This document shows positions 35,101 to 50,100 of a stretch of 64,000 nt of DNA, one piece after another. Position numbers and translations under genes: made by a program. Every line of letters starts with the position of its first letter. Position 1 is the stretch's first letter. Source of the stretch: Serripes groenlandicus (lineage: Eukaryota > Mollusca > Bivalvia > Cardiida > Cardiidae); contig JASEVX010000001.1 of assembly GCA_031761405.1 (NCBI GenBank), positions 195,813,706 through 195,877,705 on the forward strand. Reading direction: 5' to 3'. Under the pieces are notes generated by a model, which saw only the letters and a list, made by a program, of their open reading frames with translations, had not been told where the DNA came from and ran no database searches.

Positions 35101-38100
35101 GTCAAGTTAGATAACTCTTATATGAATTCAGTACAAATTATGGCCCTTGCTTGACTTCGACAATTTGATTTAAGTTTGGCATGCAAGGTATACTATCATG
35201 CACATATCTCATTAACCACTTACTATAGAACTAAATGGCGAATAGTCGAGAATGCTGTCTTATGGACAGCTCTTATTAATAATTAATAAACTCTTGTTTA
35301 TGGAGATTTGTCACGTATTTGCATTTATGTTTTCATGGTCACTTGCTACAGATTTGTTGTATGTGGGAAAGGGTTAATAATAAGTAAACTGAATAGCTCT
35401 TTTGTAGGTTTACTAAGAAATGTATCATAGTGTTACTTGTGTTAAGAAAACCTTTCTTGACACCTTAAGATGTGTAATATTCAAGAGTAACTGATGTCTT
35501 ACATAATTAATGTATTAAATTGGGTATAAGTTTGCCTTTCCTACAATTAATAAATCTTCGTTCTGTAACATATTTAATCCTTTCCCACATACAGATGCTT
35601 TCTGATGCCTCTGCAAGAGACAACTTTTGAAATCATTATGGCAAAAGAAGAAATTGCTCATAATGAGCAATTTCTCCATTTACCACAATGATTTCAATTC
35701 TAAGCAGTAATCATCGTATCATTTATAGTGATTTTCAATATTTTGGAGTTGATCATTTCAAAGTCATTTGCTGCAGTTTTATTGTATGTGGGAAAGGGTT
35801 AAAGAGTTATTTAATTTTACTCCTTTCCCACCTGCAGACCCATTCAGACACATCTGCAACTGGCACTCAAAAACATAGTGACATAATGAGCAATTTCTTC
35901 TTTTGCCATAATGTTTTCAACTGTTATTCATCAATTATGTGAGAAAGTATCAAAATAATGCTTCCTTCGCTAAAACATAAGACAAATTTTTCCTCAGGGG
36001 TTTTCAGACAATTACCCTTTTCTTCACACAACACATCTGCAGAAGATGAATTTAAAGTACTTTTTGTTTTCAAATTCAAAACATTTATTTCAGTAACGTA
36101 TTCCACTTCTTTTATGGCAAGTTGGCAACTTTTGTAAAAAAAATGGTAAAAATTTAATATTTCATGATAGCACTGGTCCGAAATATGGCTGAGAGTAACC
36201 TCAAAACCACCGAAATTGGGGTCAAAATGGACCCTCAACTAATGGCCGAAGTAGACTTATGGCCGCGGATATACGGTAATCTAGGAAAAATGTGGAAAAC
36301 ATCAATAAATCAAAGGTTAATTATAGGGTAGTTATGTAAAAAATTATAGCAATAGGTAAAAGGTTCATTTTGAGCAATTACTTAGTTGTTACTATGTTTT
36401 TGAAAGTTGTCTGCTGCAGATGTGCCAAATTGCATCAACCTTTGAGTCAAAATATAATATCAGCTGAACAATTTGAGAAGGAAAGGTCCTTTGATTTTTA
36501 TTATGGGGAGGTTGCGGGTTTGATCACCGGCTGGGTCATACCAAATACTTTAAAAATGATATTACGAGCTTTTCCTCCTTTGCATTTCGGATTGTTGGGT
36601 TAGCATTACTTCTGACTCCATGGTGTCAGGATAAATGGACCAGTTGTACTGGTAATTTATTTAATAATTACTGTGATATAACTGAAAAAAGTAATTGTTG
36701 ACTCCTTCATATCTATACCTTATCTGCTGATTATTATGTTTAGGTATCAAAGAAGCGGGCACATGGAAGGCAGAAAGAGTGATCACGTCCAGAATGGGAC
36801 CAAGTATAGACGTGGCCGGATCAAAAGACAAAATTCTCAATTTTTGTGCCAACAATTACTTGGGTCTCTCTGTAAGTATATGAACATTGACTAGTCTAGA
36901 AACCCGCCTATTGTGGTAAAAAACAATGTTTCAATATACAAATATACATTGAATTGATACTTGAAATATGTCACCTGGTAGAATCAACCAGTAAGCTAAT
37001 TTTCGAACATTTCACAATTTTGTAAATTAAATCATCAATTCAGTACTAATTTTAAAAATGAAATAAAATCAGCTTTGTAAAGACCAACTTTTGCATAATG
37101 TACAAAAAGACCTGTTTGCGCATGACTTAGAGCAGTGCTAGATCAGACTTTACTCTGACTGATTTGGATCTACACTTAGAACAGTGCTAGATCAGAATTT
37201 ACTCTGGATGATTTGGATCTACACTTGTCACATAGATTATAAAGCTAACAACTCTTAACATTACATATTCTGGTAAACGATTACTTAATCCTTTCCCACT
37301 TATAGACGGTTTCTGACGCCTCTGCAGCAGACAACAATTGAAAACTGTGACAAAAGGAAAAATTGCTCAAAACAAGCAACTTCTCCTTTTGCCACAGTGT
37401 TTTCATCTCTATTTAATCATTAAACTTTTAATTACAGAGATTTTCAGCTTTTTAGCTCTACTGGCCAAAGGCCAGAAGGGCTTATGTCGTGGCGATTTGT
37501 CCGTCGTCCGTAAACAATTTCTTGTTAACACGATACAGTCTTCACTTTTAATTGTATCTCAACTAAACTTATACAGTAGTGAGATATCCATGAGAGCTCG
37601 GTTCCTTTCGAAAACCAGCAAGATCCGCCCATGCATGACTGGATTATGGCCCTTGAAATGGTCAAAATTGCTATAAAAGAGCTTGTTAACACGATACAGT
37701 CTTCACTTTTGATTGTATCTCAACCAAACTTATACAGTAGTCAGATATCCATAAGAGCTCGGTTCCTTTCAAAAACCAGCCAGATCTGCCCATGCATGAC
37801 TGGATTATGGCCCTTGAAATGGTCAAAATTGCTATAAAAGAGCTTGTTAACACAATACAGTCTTCTTTTTTGATTGTATCTCAACCAAACTTATACAGTA
37901 GTTAGATATCCATAAGAGCTCGGTTCCTTTCGAAAACCAGCCAGATCCGTCCATGCATGACTGGATTATGGCCCTTGAAATGGTCAAAATTGCTATAAAA
38001 GAGCTTGTTAACACGATACAGTCTTCACTTTTGATTGTATCTCAACCAAACTTATACAGTAGTTAGATATCCATGAGAGCTCGGTTCCTTTCGAAAACCA

Positions 38101-41100
38101 GCCAGATCCGTTAGCTCTACTGGCCAAAGGCCAGAAGGGCTTATGTCGTGGCGATTTGTCCGCCGTGCGTGCGTGCGTGCGTCCGTAAACAATTTCTTGT
38201 TAACACGATACAGTCTTCACTTTTAATTGTATCTCAACTAAACTTATACAGTAGTTAGATATCCATGAGAGCTCGGTTCCTTTCGAAAACCAGCAAGATC
38301 CGCCCATGCATGACTGGATTATGGCCCTTGAAATGGTCAAAATTGCTATAAAAGAGCTTGTTAACACGATACAGTCTTCACTTTTGATTGTATCTCAACC
38401 AAACTTATACAGTAGTCAGATATTCATAAGAGCTCGGTTCCTTTCAAAAACCAGCCAGATCTGCCCATGCATGACTGGATTATGGCCCTTGAAATGGTCA
38501 AAATTGCTATAAAAGAGCTTGTTAACACGATACAGTCTTCACTTTTGATTGTATCTCAACCAAACTTATACAGTAGTTAGATATCCATGAGAGCTCAGTT
38601 CCTTTCGTAAACCAGCCAGATCCGCCTTTGCAAGACGTGGTTATGGCCCTTGAAATTGTCCAAATTGCTATAATTGAGCATGTGAACACAATAGAGGCTC
38701 CATTTACTATCTGATCTTCACCAAACTTAGATAGTAGTTAAATATTGATGAGAGCTTGGTTCCTTTTGAAAATCAGCCAGATCCGCCCATGCAAGACTGG
38801 ATTATGGCCCATGAAATTGTAAAAATTGCTATAATACAGCTTGTGAACACAAAAGAGCCTCCATTTACTATCCGAGCTTCACCATACATACATGCTCTGG
38901 ATTGAAAATGACCAAAGAACCATACCAGTAGAGCATAGGCCCTCATGGGCCTCTTGTTTCAAAGATGTTGTTATAGTCGTCTGCTGCTGATTTGATGTAT
39001 GTGGGAAAGGGTTTAATTCTACAACTCTTGTTTTATTTGACAGAGTCATCCTGCAGTGATAGAAGCTGGAAAGAAGGCCCTGGATACGCATGGTGCTGGT
39101 TTGAGTTCAGTCCGATTTATATGTGGAACTATGGTAGGTCTGTTATAAAGGCCTTCATTAATCTTCATCAGCATTGCATGGAGTTCTAGATAAAGGGTGA
39201 TTTATTTGAACTACACACAACATAGTGGTTTACTGAATGATAAGAGAGATATTGTGGAGGAAGGAATGGTTTATCCCTAAACCCGTATCAAACAGACGAC
39301 AAATTCTATAGTAGATGACTTTGATAACATATAGGAATGAAATATGTTCAAAGATATTCAAAGTACAAAGAAAACATGAAGAGTGAATTTAGTGTGAAGG
39401 GTTACTAAAAATGATAAGGGTCAATAATCAGTTAGTTTTGTTTAATTTACACACTTACTGCATACAACATATAAATAAAAACTGTTTTAAATTAGTGGAA
39501 ATGTAAATGAATTTTTTTCGGAGTTTGAGCATAAAAATCTTCAAATTAGGAAATAGAAAATGCGCGAAAGTATCAACAACCCCAACTGACTTAGCCTGGC
39601 CAGTTTACACATTATTGTTTCTGTGTTTACATGTGACATAAAAACTTGAATGGTAGAAAATCGATAATGCTTTACTCTGCTGAATGAATTATAAACTCCT
39701 TTGTGTTTGAGTGTATGCATAAATAAATATAACTTATATTCTTTTCTGAAAAACAAAACAAAAACATATTGGATATTTTTGGCGAGAGATTTATTTACCC
39801 AAGAGGGAGACCCAAAACAAGGCTTGAAATCAGATCCTTCCGCCAATACTGAGCAACATTACATGTATGTGACTCGGGTGTCTCTGGCAAGCTCACCGCA
39901 GTAACCAAATTTTGTTTAACCCTTTCCATAGACGCTTTCTGACGCGTCTGCAGCAGACAGCTTTTTGAAAACATAGTGACAAAAGAAGAAATTGCACAAA
40001 ACATGCAATTTCTCCTTTTGCCACAATGTTTTCCACTTTTTGTCATAGGTAATCCATTCAATTATTGAGATTTTCTATGTTTTGACAAAATACGTTCAAA
40101 GTCGTCTGCTGCAGAATTGTCGTATGAGGAAAAGGGTTAACATACAAAATTATCTACTGAATCAAAACCACAAATATTTGTGTTTCCAGAGGCATTTTTT
40201 CAACAGTAAATGAGTAATTATGAAGTTACTCACACATGACTTTTGCTTATTAAGAGTATTCAATAAGAATTGGTGAACTATTTTACAATGCGCATGCTTT
40301 TTTTGGTAGTGGTCCGGTCAACATCCGTTGAAAACATTTCAATCACAATAGTCAACCCTAACTAAAAACTAGGGAAGCATTCTGTGGATGAATGTAAAAT
40401 ACATGTAATTGAATATAGTTGAAAAACTGGTTGAAATTTCTCCTTTTGCCAAAATGTTTGCAAAAGTCGTCTGATCCAGCTGCTTCAAAATGCGTCTGCA
40501 TGTAGGAAACAGTTAAAAGGTTCTGGATACACATGGTGTAGGTCTTAACTCTGTCTGATTTGTATATGGATGTATGCTGGGTTTGGTTCACACTGGACTA
40601 CACACGATGTAGGTCTTAACTCTGTCTGATTTGTATGTGGATGTATGCTGGGTTTGTTTCACACTGGATACACATGATGTAGGTCTTAACTCCGTCTGAT
40701 TTGTTTGTGGATGTATGCTGGGTTTGTTTCACACTGGATACACATGGTGTAGGTCTTAACTCTGTCTGATTTGTATGTGGATGTATGCTGGGTTTGTTTC
40801 ATTGAAATTTCCGCCATTGTGAACAATTTTGTATGCATTATTTTTTATAATGGGTGTATTTCATGTGATTAAATCCTATTCAACATCCAAACTCCATGTT
40901 GTGAATACTCAAGATAATCTTGTAGAGGATTCCGTTTAGTATCACAGCATAGAATTGAATGATCAGACATAGATTTGCGTATCAGATTCTCCAACAGTGC
41001 TGTGTTAACTACCTCTGATTTAAATTGTTACATTTGCTTGGTTCCATTATGTTACAATTGATTCACCTTTACTGCCTCAAGAGGGTAGGTTCTGGATTTG

Positions 41101-44100
41101 ATCCCAGAAGGGTGTCAGTCACTTTAAGAATGGAAACAATAGCTTTACCCCCTTAGCTCTCCCGACTGTGGGGTAAGCCTTACGTCTAATTGCTGTTGTC
41201 AGGATAAATAGATCAGTTGGACTGGTAACTTATCCAGAAAACTCCATGATATAACTGAATTGTTTTTAACCCTTTCCCTCATACGACAATTCTGCAGCAG
41301 ACGACTTTGAACGTACATGTATTTTGTCAAAACATAGAAAATCTCCATAATTGAATGTATAACCTATGACAAAAAGTGGAAAACATTGTGGCAAAAGAAG
41401 AAATTGCACGTTTTGTGCAATTTCTTCTTTTGTCACTATGTTTTCAAAAAGCCGTCTGCTGCAGAGGCGTCAGAAAGCGTCTATATAAGGGAAAGGGTTA
41501 AAAGCAGCTTGAAACACCATAGAATCAAATTGATTCACTTTTGTTATATAAACATTTTGCTTAATACAGGATATTCACAAAGAACTTGAAGAAAAGATTT
41601 CCAAATTTCATGGTAAAGAAGACTCGATTCTGTACATTAGTTGTTTTGATGCGAATGCTGGAATTTTCGAGGTAGTACTGTCACAAGAAGACGCTGTATT
41701 GTCGGATGAACTGAACCACGCCTCTATCATTGATGGGATTCGACTGTGTAAGGCTCAACGATACCGATACAAGCATAAAGATATGAAAGGTAAGGAAGTC
41801 GGTCCATGTGTTTGACCTTACCCCACATACAACAAATCTGCAGCAGACGTCTTTGAAAACATATGGGGAAAAACAAGGAAAATCTTATTATTAAATAGAG
41901 TTGAAAACATTAGAGGGAAAAGTAGAAATTACTCTTCATTAGCAATTTTGATACGCCTTTTTTTTCAAACGTATTATAGTTTAACCTGCAGCGTACAGGC
42001 GGGAGGGCGGCGTCCAGTATGTTGTTGGCTAAATAACTTTAGAATCCTTTGTCCAATCATCACCAAATTTGGTCAGAATGTGTATTGGCATAATATCTTG
42101 AACAAGTTCCATAACTAGCCATATCGCTTAAAGTTAATCAAGAGTTATCGCCCTTTAATTATAGAAATTACCTAAAATTGGTCTTGTCAGCTAAAAAACT
42201 TAAGAAGCCTTTGTCCAATCATCACCAAATTGGCATAACATCTCGGACAAGTTCGATAGTTAGCCATATCGTTTCAGTCACTCTAGAGTTATCGGCCTTT
42301 AATTATAGAAATTATCTAAAATTGATCTTGTCTGCTCAATTTCTTTAGAAGCCTTTGTCCAATCACCACCAAATTTGGTCAAAATGTGTATTGGCATAAT
42401 ATCTCGGACAAGTTCTATAACCAGCCATATCGCTATGGTCAATCAAGACGTTATTGCCCTTTAATTATAGAAATTACGTCAAATAGGTATTGTCAGATCA
42501 ATAACTTTAGAAACCTTTATCCATTCATCACCAAATTTAGTCAGAATGTGTATGGCCATAGTATCTTGGACAAGTTCTACAACCAGCCATATTGCTCAAG
42601 TCACTCTAAGAGTTATCGCTCTTAAGGACAGAAATTACCTAAAATTGGTCCTGTCCGCTCAATAACTTAAGAAGCCTTTGTGCTGTCACCACCAAATTTT
42701 GTCAGAATGTGTATTGGCAAAATATCTCAGACAAGTACGATTACCAGCCATATCACTTCATTCACTAGAGAGTTATTGCCCTTTAATTATTAGTTGGTCT
42801 TGTCCCATCAATAACTTTTGCAGCTTTTGTACAAAAATCACCAAATTTTGTTAGAATGTGTATGGGCATAATATTTCGGACAAGTACTAAAATCAGCAAT
42901 ATCGATTGAGACATTGTATTTTATCATCACTAATTTATACAATATGTTGATGGGCAGAATATCTTGGTCAGGTTCGATAACTTACCACGTTATCTTAGTC
43001 ACTCCACACTTATATCCCTTGAAATGGCCAAAACTGTATTAACAGTGTCCGCACTCTAAATTTGCCTGACGTACAACCAATTATTACTATACTTGGTCTC
43101 AAAAAAACAAGACGGGCATATTTTGTGACATTTGGCGCTCTTATTTCTTTTGTTACAATCTTTTCAAAAGTCGTCTGCTGCCGAGGCATCAGAAAGCATC
43201 TGTATGTGGAAAAGGATTAAACACTCTGAAAATGAATCCAAATGCGATATCTTGATTATGTTTGGTATCAAATTAGAATAATAGTGAACATGTAAGAATT
43301 GAGGAATCTTTTTGGGAAAAAAATAATATTTCATTTGAAAATTAGGAATAACAGTTTTCATTAAAAAAAATACAAAATTTTTGGAAAAGGAGAAATTGCT
43401 TGATTTGGACAATTTATAAATTATTTCCTTAACCCTTTCCCTCATATAGACGCTTTTAGACACCTCTGCAGCAGACGGCTTTTTGAAAACACAGTGACAA
43501 AAGAAGAAATTGCACAAAACGTGCAATTTCTCCTTTTGCCACAATGTTTTCCACTTTTTGTCATAGGTTATCCAATCAATTATGGAAATTTTCTATGTTT
43601 TGACAAAATACGTTCAAAGTCGTCTGCTGCAGAATTGTCGTATGAGGGAAAGGGTTAAAACCATCATATGCATAAGGCGATAAAAATTGTTTGTTTCAAG
43701 TAAGCCTTAGAGGATTGACATATAAGACATATATATGAATGTTACAGATTTAGAGCAACAGCTGAAGGAGAGTCAGTCGTGCAGACAGAGAATGATTGTG
43801 ACGGACGGAGTGTTTAGTATGGACGGGGATGTCGCTCAGCTACCGTAAGTAAAACAGCATGATATCAGTATTCATGTTACTGCAAACAGCATGATATCAG
43901 TATTCATGTTACTGCAAACAGCATGATATCAGTATTCATGTTACTACAACAGTCAACTTTGAAAACATCTAGACAAAGGTATGGAAAATCTCTATAAATG
44001 AATGTATAACTATTGAATAGAGTTGAAATCATTGTGGCGAAAGCAGAAATTTCTCATTTAATAAATTGTTTTTTAAAGTCGTCTGCTGCAGAGTTTTAAG

Positions 44101-47100
44101 CAACTGTATGTGGGTACGGGTTAACCTGTTCCCATGTACACAAATTTTTTATTGCATCTGTAGCAGGTATTTTTAGATCACCGCTCAAGATGATCTATTC
44201 TGATCACTCTGTCCGTCGTCTGTCGTTAACTTTTAGCTTTAAACATCATCTCCTCCTAAACCACAAGACCAATTTTAATCAAACTTCACAGGAATGTTCC
44301 TTTGGTGGGCCTCTTTCAAAATTGTCCAAAGATTTAGATTCCATAAAGAACATGAAAATTCTTCTCCTCTGAATCCAATATACTGTGGTAGAAATGTTAC
44401 TTCGGGTGACCCTCTACAAAAATTGTTCAAGCCATATTGATTGGTTGAAAACATGGCAACCAGGCCACATCAGAAAAGGTGGAAAATGACAAAACTTTAA
44501 TAATCCATTCTCATGAAAGTGCTTGTCTGATTTCAAGATTATTTTGTTGAAATGTTCTTTTGTTGATCTTCTACTTAATTTGTTCAAGTCATTTTGATTG
44601 GTAACAAAATCGTAGCAACCAGGCGTCATCACAAAAGGGGTTAATTGAACCTTAGGCTACGAATAACAACTTCTACCATTCCACTAGACCATTTTCAACT
44701 TAACTTCACAGAAATGTTCCTTTGATGGTCCTCTTTCACAATTGTTCAAAGATTTACATTCTGTGTAGAACTTTGGTTGCTGCGGCATCAGAAAGTGAGA
44801 AAAAATACCCTAACTTAAAAATCCTTTTCCTCCATATTCTGCTTGTCTGATTCCAAGATAATTTAGTAGAATGTTCCTTGAATGACCCCCTACAAAAAAT
44901 GTTCAAGCCATATTGATTTCGTTGAAAAACAGGGCAGCAAGGTGGTATCAAGAAAGGCGCAAAATGACAAAACTTTTGAATCTATTCTTATTAAAGTTCT
45001 TGCTAGATTTCAAGATACAAATAGTGTTTACTGATAAGCTATTTCTTTAATAGTGCCCTCTCCTTGCAGTTTCATTTCCACTCCTGATCAAATATTCCCA
45101 GATATTTGCAGTTAAATATTTGCTACTAATTTACTAGCACCCAGGTGATCAATTTAGGGCCATCTTGGCCCTCTTGTTTGAAAATATTGTTGGAAAAGGA
45201 ATTTTGTTTGTAAGATGGCTCTTGACAGCTGGATATATATTACTCAAAAGAAGACAATATTTTATTACGTTACATTGCAGTTAATTGTTTTTCAGAGAGA
45301 TCTGCGAGTTAGGAGAGAAATACAAGGCCATGGTATTTGTAGATGATTGCCATGCTACAGGTTTCTTTGGTAAAACTGGCAGGTAGGTTATGTTATATAT
45401 ACTGAAACTTTTCACACACATACTAAAGCAGATGACTTTGACAACATCTAGATGGAATAATGAAAAATCTCTATATATGAAAGTACGATATGAAATTTAG
45501 ACTCAATTCTTTTATATCGTTTTAGAGATCTGTTTAGTTAGGAACATATATGTATGAAAGTATAATTATTGAATAGTGTTGAAAACCTTTCGGCAAAAGG
45601 AGAAGTTTTTGCCACATTTTAAAAGTCGTCTGCTGCAGATGAGTCAAAATGCCTAGATAATTCAAGATTGACTGCTGTGGATTTGTTGTTTGTAGGAAAG
45701 GTGGGTTAACAATATTACAAATTATATAGGTTATAAAATATTTATATGCTTAATAATCAGTTTTTGTTTAAATTGAAATAGGTACTTGTTACTTTAATCA
45801 AGAAGATAAAATAACAACATCTACCCAGTATGATATCAAACTGCTAGCTGCAATAAATTTCTGGACAGATTGAAGTACAAACATGAACATTATTGTTGAT
45901 GAAATTTAATATCATAGAAAAACTGTTGGCTGCAATACATTTCTGGACAGATTGTTGTACAAGAAAATTTTTGTTGATGAAATTTGTACATTATCATAGA
46001 ATACTTTCAACTTTTAAGTGTACAGAAAAAAAATGTTGTCCATATTGCCTAGTTGGGGATCTGTTGGCTGCAATTAATATCTGGACAGATGAAACATTTT
46101 TGTTGATCAACTTTATAGATCTACATTATAATAGAACATTTGTAATTTTCAGGGGAACAGAAGAATATTTCAACTTGGATAACAAAGTGGATCTCATTAA
46201 TTCAACACTGGGCAAGGCAGTGGGGGGAGCTGCTGGTACAATATTTTCTATTCTTCCATATCAAACACTTAAACATTGTAATACTTATACTATGGTTGGG
46301 GAGGGGGGTTGTTGTTTCAGATATAACAGATTAGAACATATAAGAATTATTCAAAATCTACAATATAAAATTTAATAAGGAAGCTCCTGATCAGATAATG
46401 CATAGCCGCATATACAGATCTGGATCTTTTCCAGACTTTAAAGCCCAATGGTTGGCTTTACTCTGTTATGTTCCATTATATTAACCCTTTCCGAACTGCA
46501 ACAATTTTGTAGCTGATGACATTTAAAATATCTAGGCTAAAAATGAAAAATCTCTTTAAACTGAAGTAAAAGTATTGAACTGAGTTGAAAAAAGTGTAGC
46601 AAAAGGAGAATATGCGCATTATGTATTTGCCACACTGCTTTCAATGTCTTCTGCTACACATGGGTAAATCTTTGTCTGCCTGTGGGAAAGGGTTTACATG
46701 ATTACAACAAGAGATGAATTTACAGAGATATCTCACATTTTTGCTTATTTTTGCTGCAGATTTTTTTTATGTTGGAAAGAGGTAACTTTGCTTTTTGATC
46801 ATTATTACCATTAATTTCAAAGTCTCCGTAAGTTTAAGAGTTCTATTTCATATATCTTCATACAGGTGGTTATACAACTGGACCAAAAGAGATAATTGAC
46901 CTTCTACGACAAAGGTCAAGGCCATATCTGTTCTCTAACTCCCTTCCACCACCGATCGTGGCCTGTGCTAGTAAGGTAAGTGGTTCTGATTGCTACAATC
47001 AATTAATGGTTTACTCTTACACACATACAACAAACAATTAAGGGTTAACTCTTACACACATACAACAAACAATTAAGGGTTAACTCTTACACTCATACAA

Positions 47101-50100
47101 CAAACAATTAAGGGTTAACTCTTACACACATACAACAAACAATTAAGGGTTAACTCTTACACACATACAACAAACAATTAAGGGTTAACTCTTACACACA
47201 TACAACAAACAATTAAGGGTTAACTCTTACACACATACGACAAACAATTAAGGTTAAGGGTTAACTCTTACACACATACAACAAACAATAAAGGGTTAAC
47301 TCTTACACACATACAACAAACAATTAAGGGTTAACTCCTACACACATACAACAAACAATTAAGGTTAAGGGTTAACTCTTACACACATACAACAAACAAT
47401 TAAGGGTTAACTCTTACACACATACAACAAACAATTAAGGGTTAACTCTTACACACATACAACAAACAATTAAGGTTAAGGGTTAACTCTTACACACATA
47501 CAACAAACAATTAAGGGTTAACTCTTACACACATACAACAAACAATTAAGGGTTAACTCCTACACACATACAACAAACAATTAAGGTTAAGGGTTAACTC
47601 TTACACACATACAACAAACAATTAAGGGTTAACTCTTACACACATACAACAAACAATTAAGGGTTAACTCTTACACACATACAGCAAACAATTAAGGTTA
47701 AGGGTTAACTCTTACACACATACAACAAACAATTAAGGGTTAACTCTTACACACATACAACAAACAATTAAGGGTTAACTCTTACACACATACAACAAAC
47801 AATTAAGGGTTAACTCTTACACTCATACAACAAACAATTAAGGGTTAACTCTTACACACATACAACAAACAATTAAGGGTTAACTCTTACACACATACAA
47901 CAAACAATTAAGGGTTAACTCTTACACACATACAACAAACAATTAAGGGTTAACTCCTACACACATACAACAAACAATTAAGGTTAAGGGTTAACTCTTA
48001 CACACATACAACAAACAATTAAGGGTTAACTCTTACACACATACAACAAACAATTAAGGGTTAATCCTTACACACATACAACAAACAATTAAGGGTTAAC
48101 TCTTACACACATACAACAAACAATTAAGGGTTAATCCTTACACACATACAACAAACAATTAAGGGTTAACTCTTACACACATACAACACACAATTAAGGG
48201 TTAACTCTTACACACATACAACAAACAATTAAGGGTTAACTCTAACACTCATACAACAAACAATTAAGGGTTAACTCTTACACACATACAACAAACAATT
48301 AAGGGTTAACTCCTACACACATACAACAAACAATTAAGGTTAAGGGTTAACTCTTACACACATACAACAAACAATTAAGGGTTAACTCTTACACACATAC
48401 AACAAACAATTAAGGGTTAATTATTACACACATACAACAAACAATTAAGGGTTAACTCTTACACACATACAACAAACAATTAAGGGTTAATCCTTACACA
48501 CATACAACAAACAATTAAGGGTTAATCCTTACACACATACAACAAACAATTAAGGGTTAATCCTTACACACATACAACAAACAATTAAGGATTAATCCTT
48601 ACACACATACAACAAACAATTAAGGGTTAATCCTTACACACATACAACAAACAATTAAGGATTAATCCTTACAATGCTGAAAGACGTCGAAAATTATTGC
48701 AACATGTGGGGTCTTAAGATAAATGTATCTAAGACAAAAGCTATGATTTTTGAAAATGGTAGACCAACACAAATAGACTTAGAGATTTACGGGGAGCCCA
48801 TAGAAGTTGTTAATTCATTCAAGTACTTGGGAATCAATCTGTTTAAGAATGGTAACTTAAATAGGACACAAAAACTGATCTCTCAACATGCATCTTTCTC
48901 TTTGAATAAATTATATTATCAAATATTTAATAATATTGAACTCCCGGTGCATCAGAAATTATTTGATGCGCTAGTGGGCCCAATACTCAATTTCTGCTCT
49001 GATATCTGGGGTATGAACCCCGCCACAGATATAGAAATGATCCATGTAAAATTCTTGCGTTATGTACTTGGAGTAAAAAAAACAACTAATCTCACTGCCT
49101 TATATGGTGAACTTGGAAGAGTACCGATGTTGATTAAAAGAAAAATTAATCTAATAAAATACTGGAAAAAGATAATCACTTTAGATGACAATAATTTAGT
49201 CAAAGCTGCATATCAAATGCTGCGCATAGACGACTCAAATAATAAGACATATAAAAATAAACATTGGGCTACTCAAGTTAAGAATATCCTGAATGATCAT
49301 GGATTCTCTAACATTTGGCTGACTGAAAACATAGATAAGTACACTTTCGAGATAATAAAGAATAGAATAATAAATACGTATTGTCAAAACTGGTACACAA
49401 ATATCAATAATTCAGCTAAGTTGAGAACTTATACATTATTTAAACATTCCTTTAACAGTGAAAAATAATTAGATATTATTCATGAAAATAAATTCCGCTT
49501 CGCCCTTACAAGATTTAGACTTTCTGCACATAAGCTAGCAATTGAGACAGGCAGGTACACAAATACTGCAATAAATGAAAGAATATGTGTCTCATGCAAT
49601 ATGAATCAAGTTGAGTCGGAATATCATTTTCTCCTTGTATGCCCAAAATATAGAGAATTAAGATGCAAATACTTTAAACCATATTTTTGCCGCTGGCCTA
49701 CAGTGAATAAATTCGAATATCTATTATCATGTAACGCAAACCATACACTTTATAGTTTGGCAAAATTTATATACTTTGCAAATAAAATAAGAGATGCTAG
49801 CATGTTGCAATAAAAAAACAAAAACAACAACAACAACAATCTAAAAAACAACAACAACCAACCCCACAAACAAAACAAAAAAACAACAATAATTTTATTT
49901 ACTAAGAATTGGAAGTTTAATTATGTACATGTTTTGTATATTTAAAATAGGACGCTACAACAATCTATATGTATTTGCTCCACAGAAAACTTTGTTATTT
50001 CTCCATTCATTGTATTCATTGTATATGTATAGTTCTATGCTATGAACATTGTATAATGTTTAATGCAATAAACTTGTATTGTATATATATATTGTATATA

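Noticed and set aside
36505..36560. tRNA-like sequence with GGTTTGATCACCG
   Set aside because: Only a degenerate B box is present and it continues into the SINE 3' domain.
37338..38512. Three open frames sharing [22 protein letters not shown]
   Set aside because: They are translations of the ~165-bp core unit of a type B element and change frame between units.
45893..46375. 160-codon open frame across GCAT exon 8
   Set aside because: Only residues from the exon-8 interval (46153-46235) match GCAT. The upstream part is a 100-bp intron repeat and the downstream part is intron read-through.
46992..48670. Regular 35-bp direct repeats suggesting a CRISPR array
   Set aside because: There are no unique spacers; units abut directly. 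The setting is a eukaryotic intron with GT-AG exons on both sides. It is a satellite.
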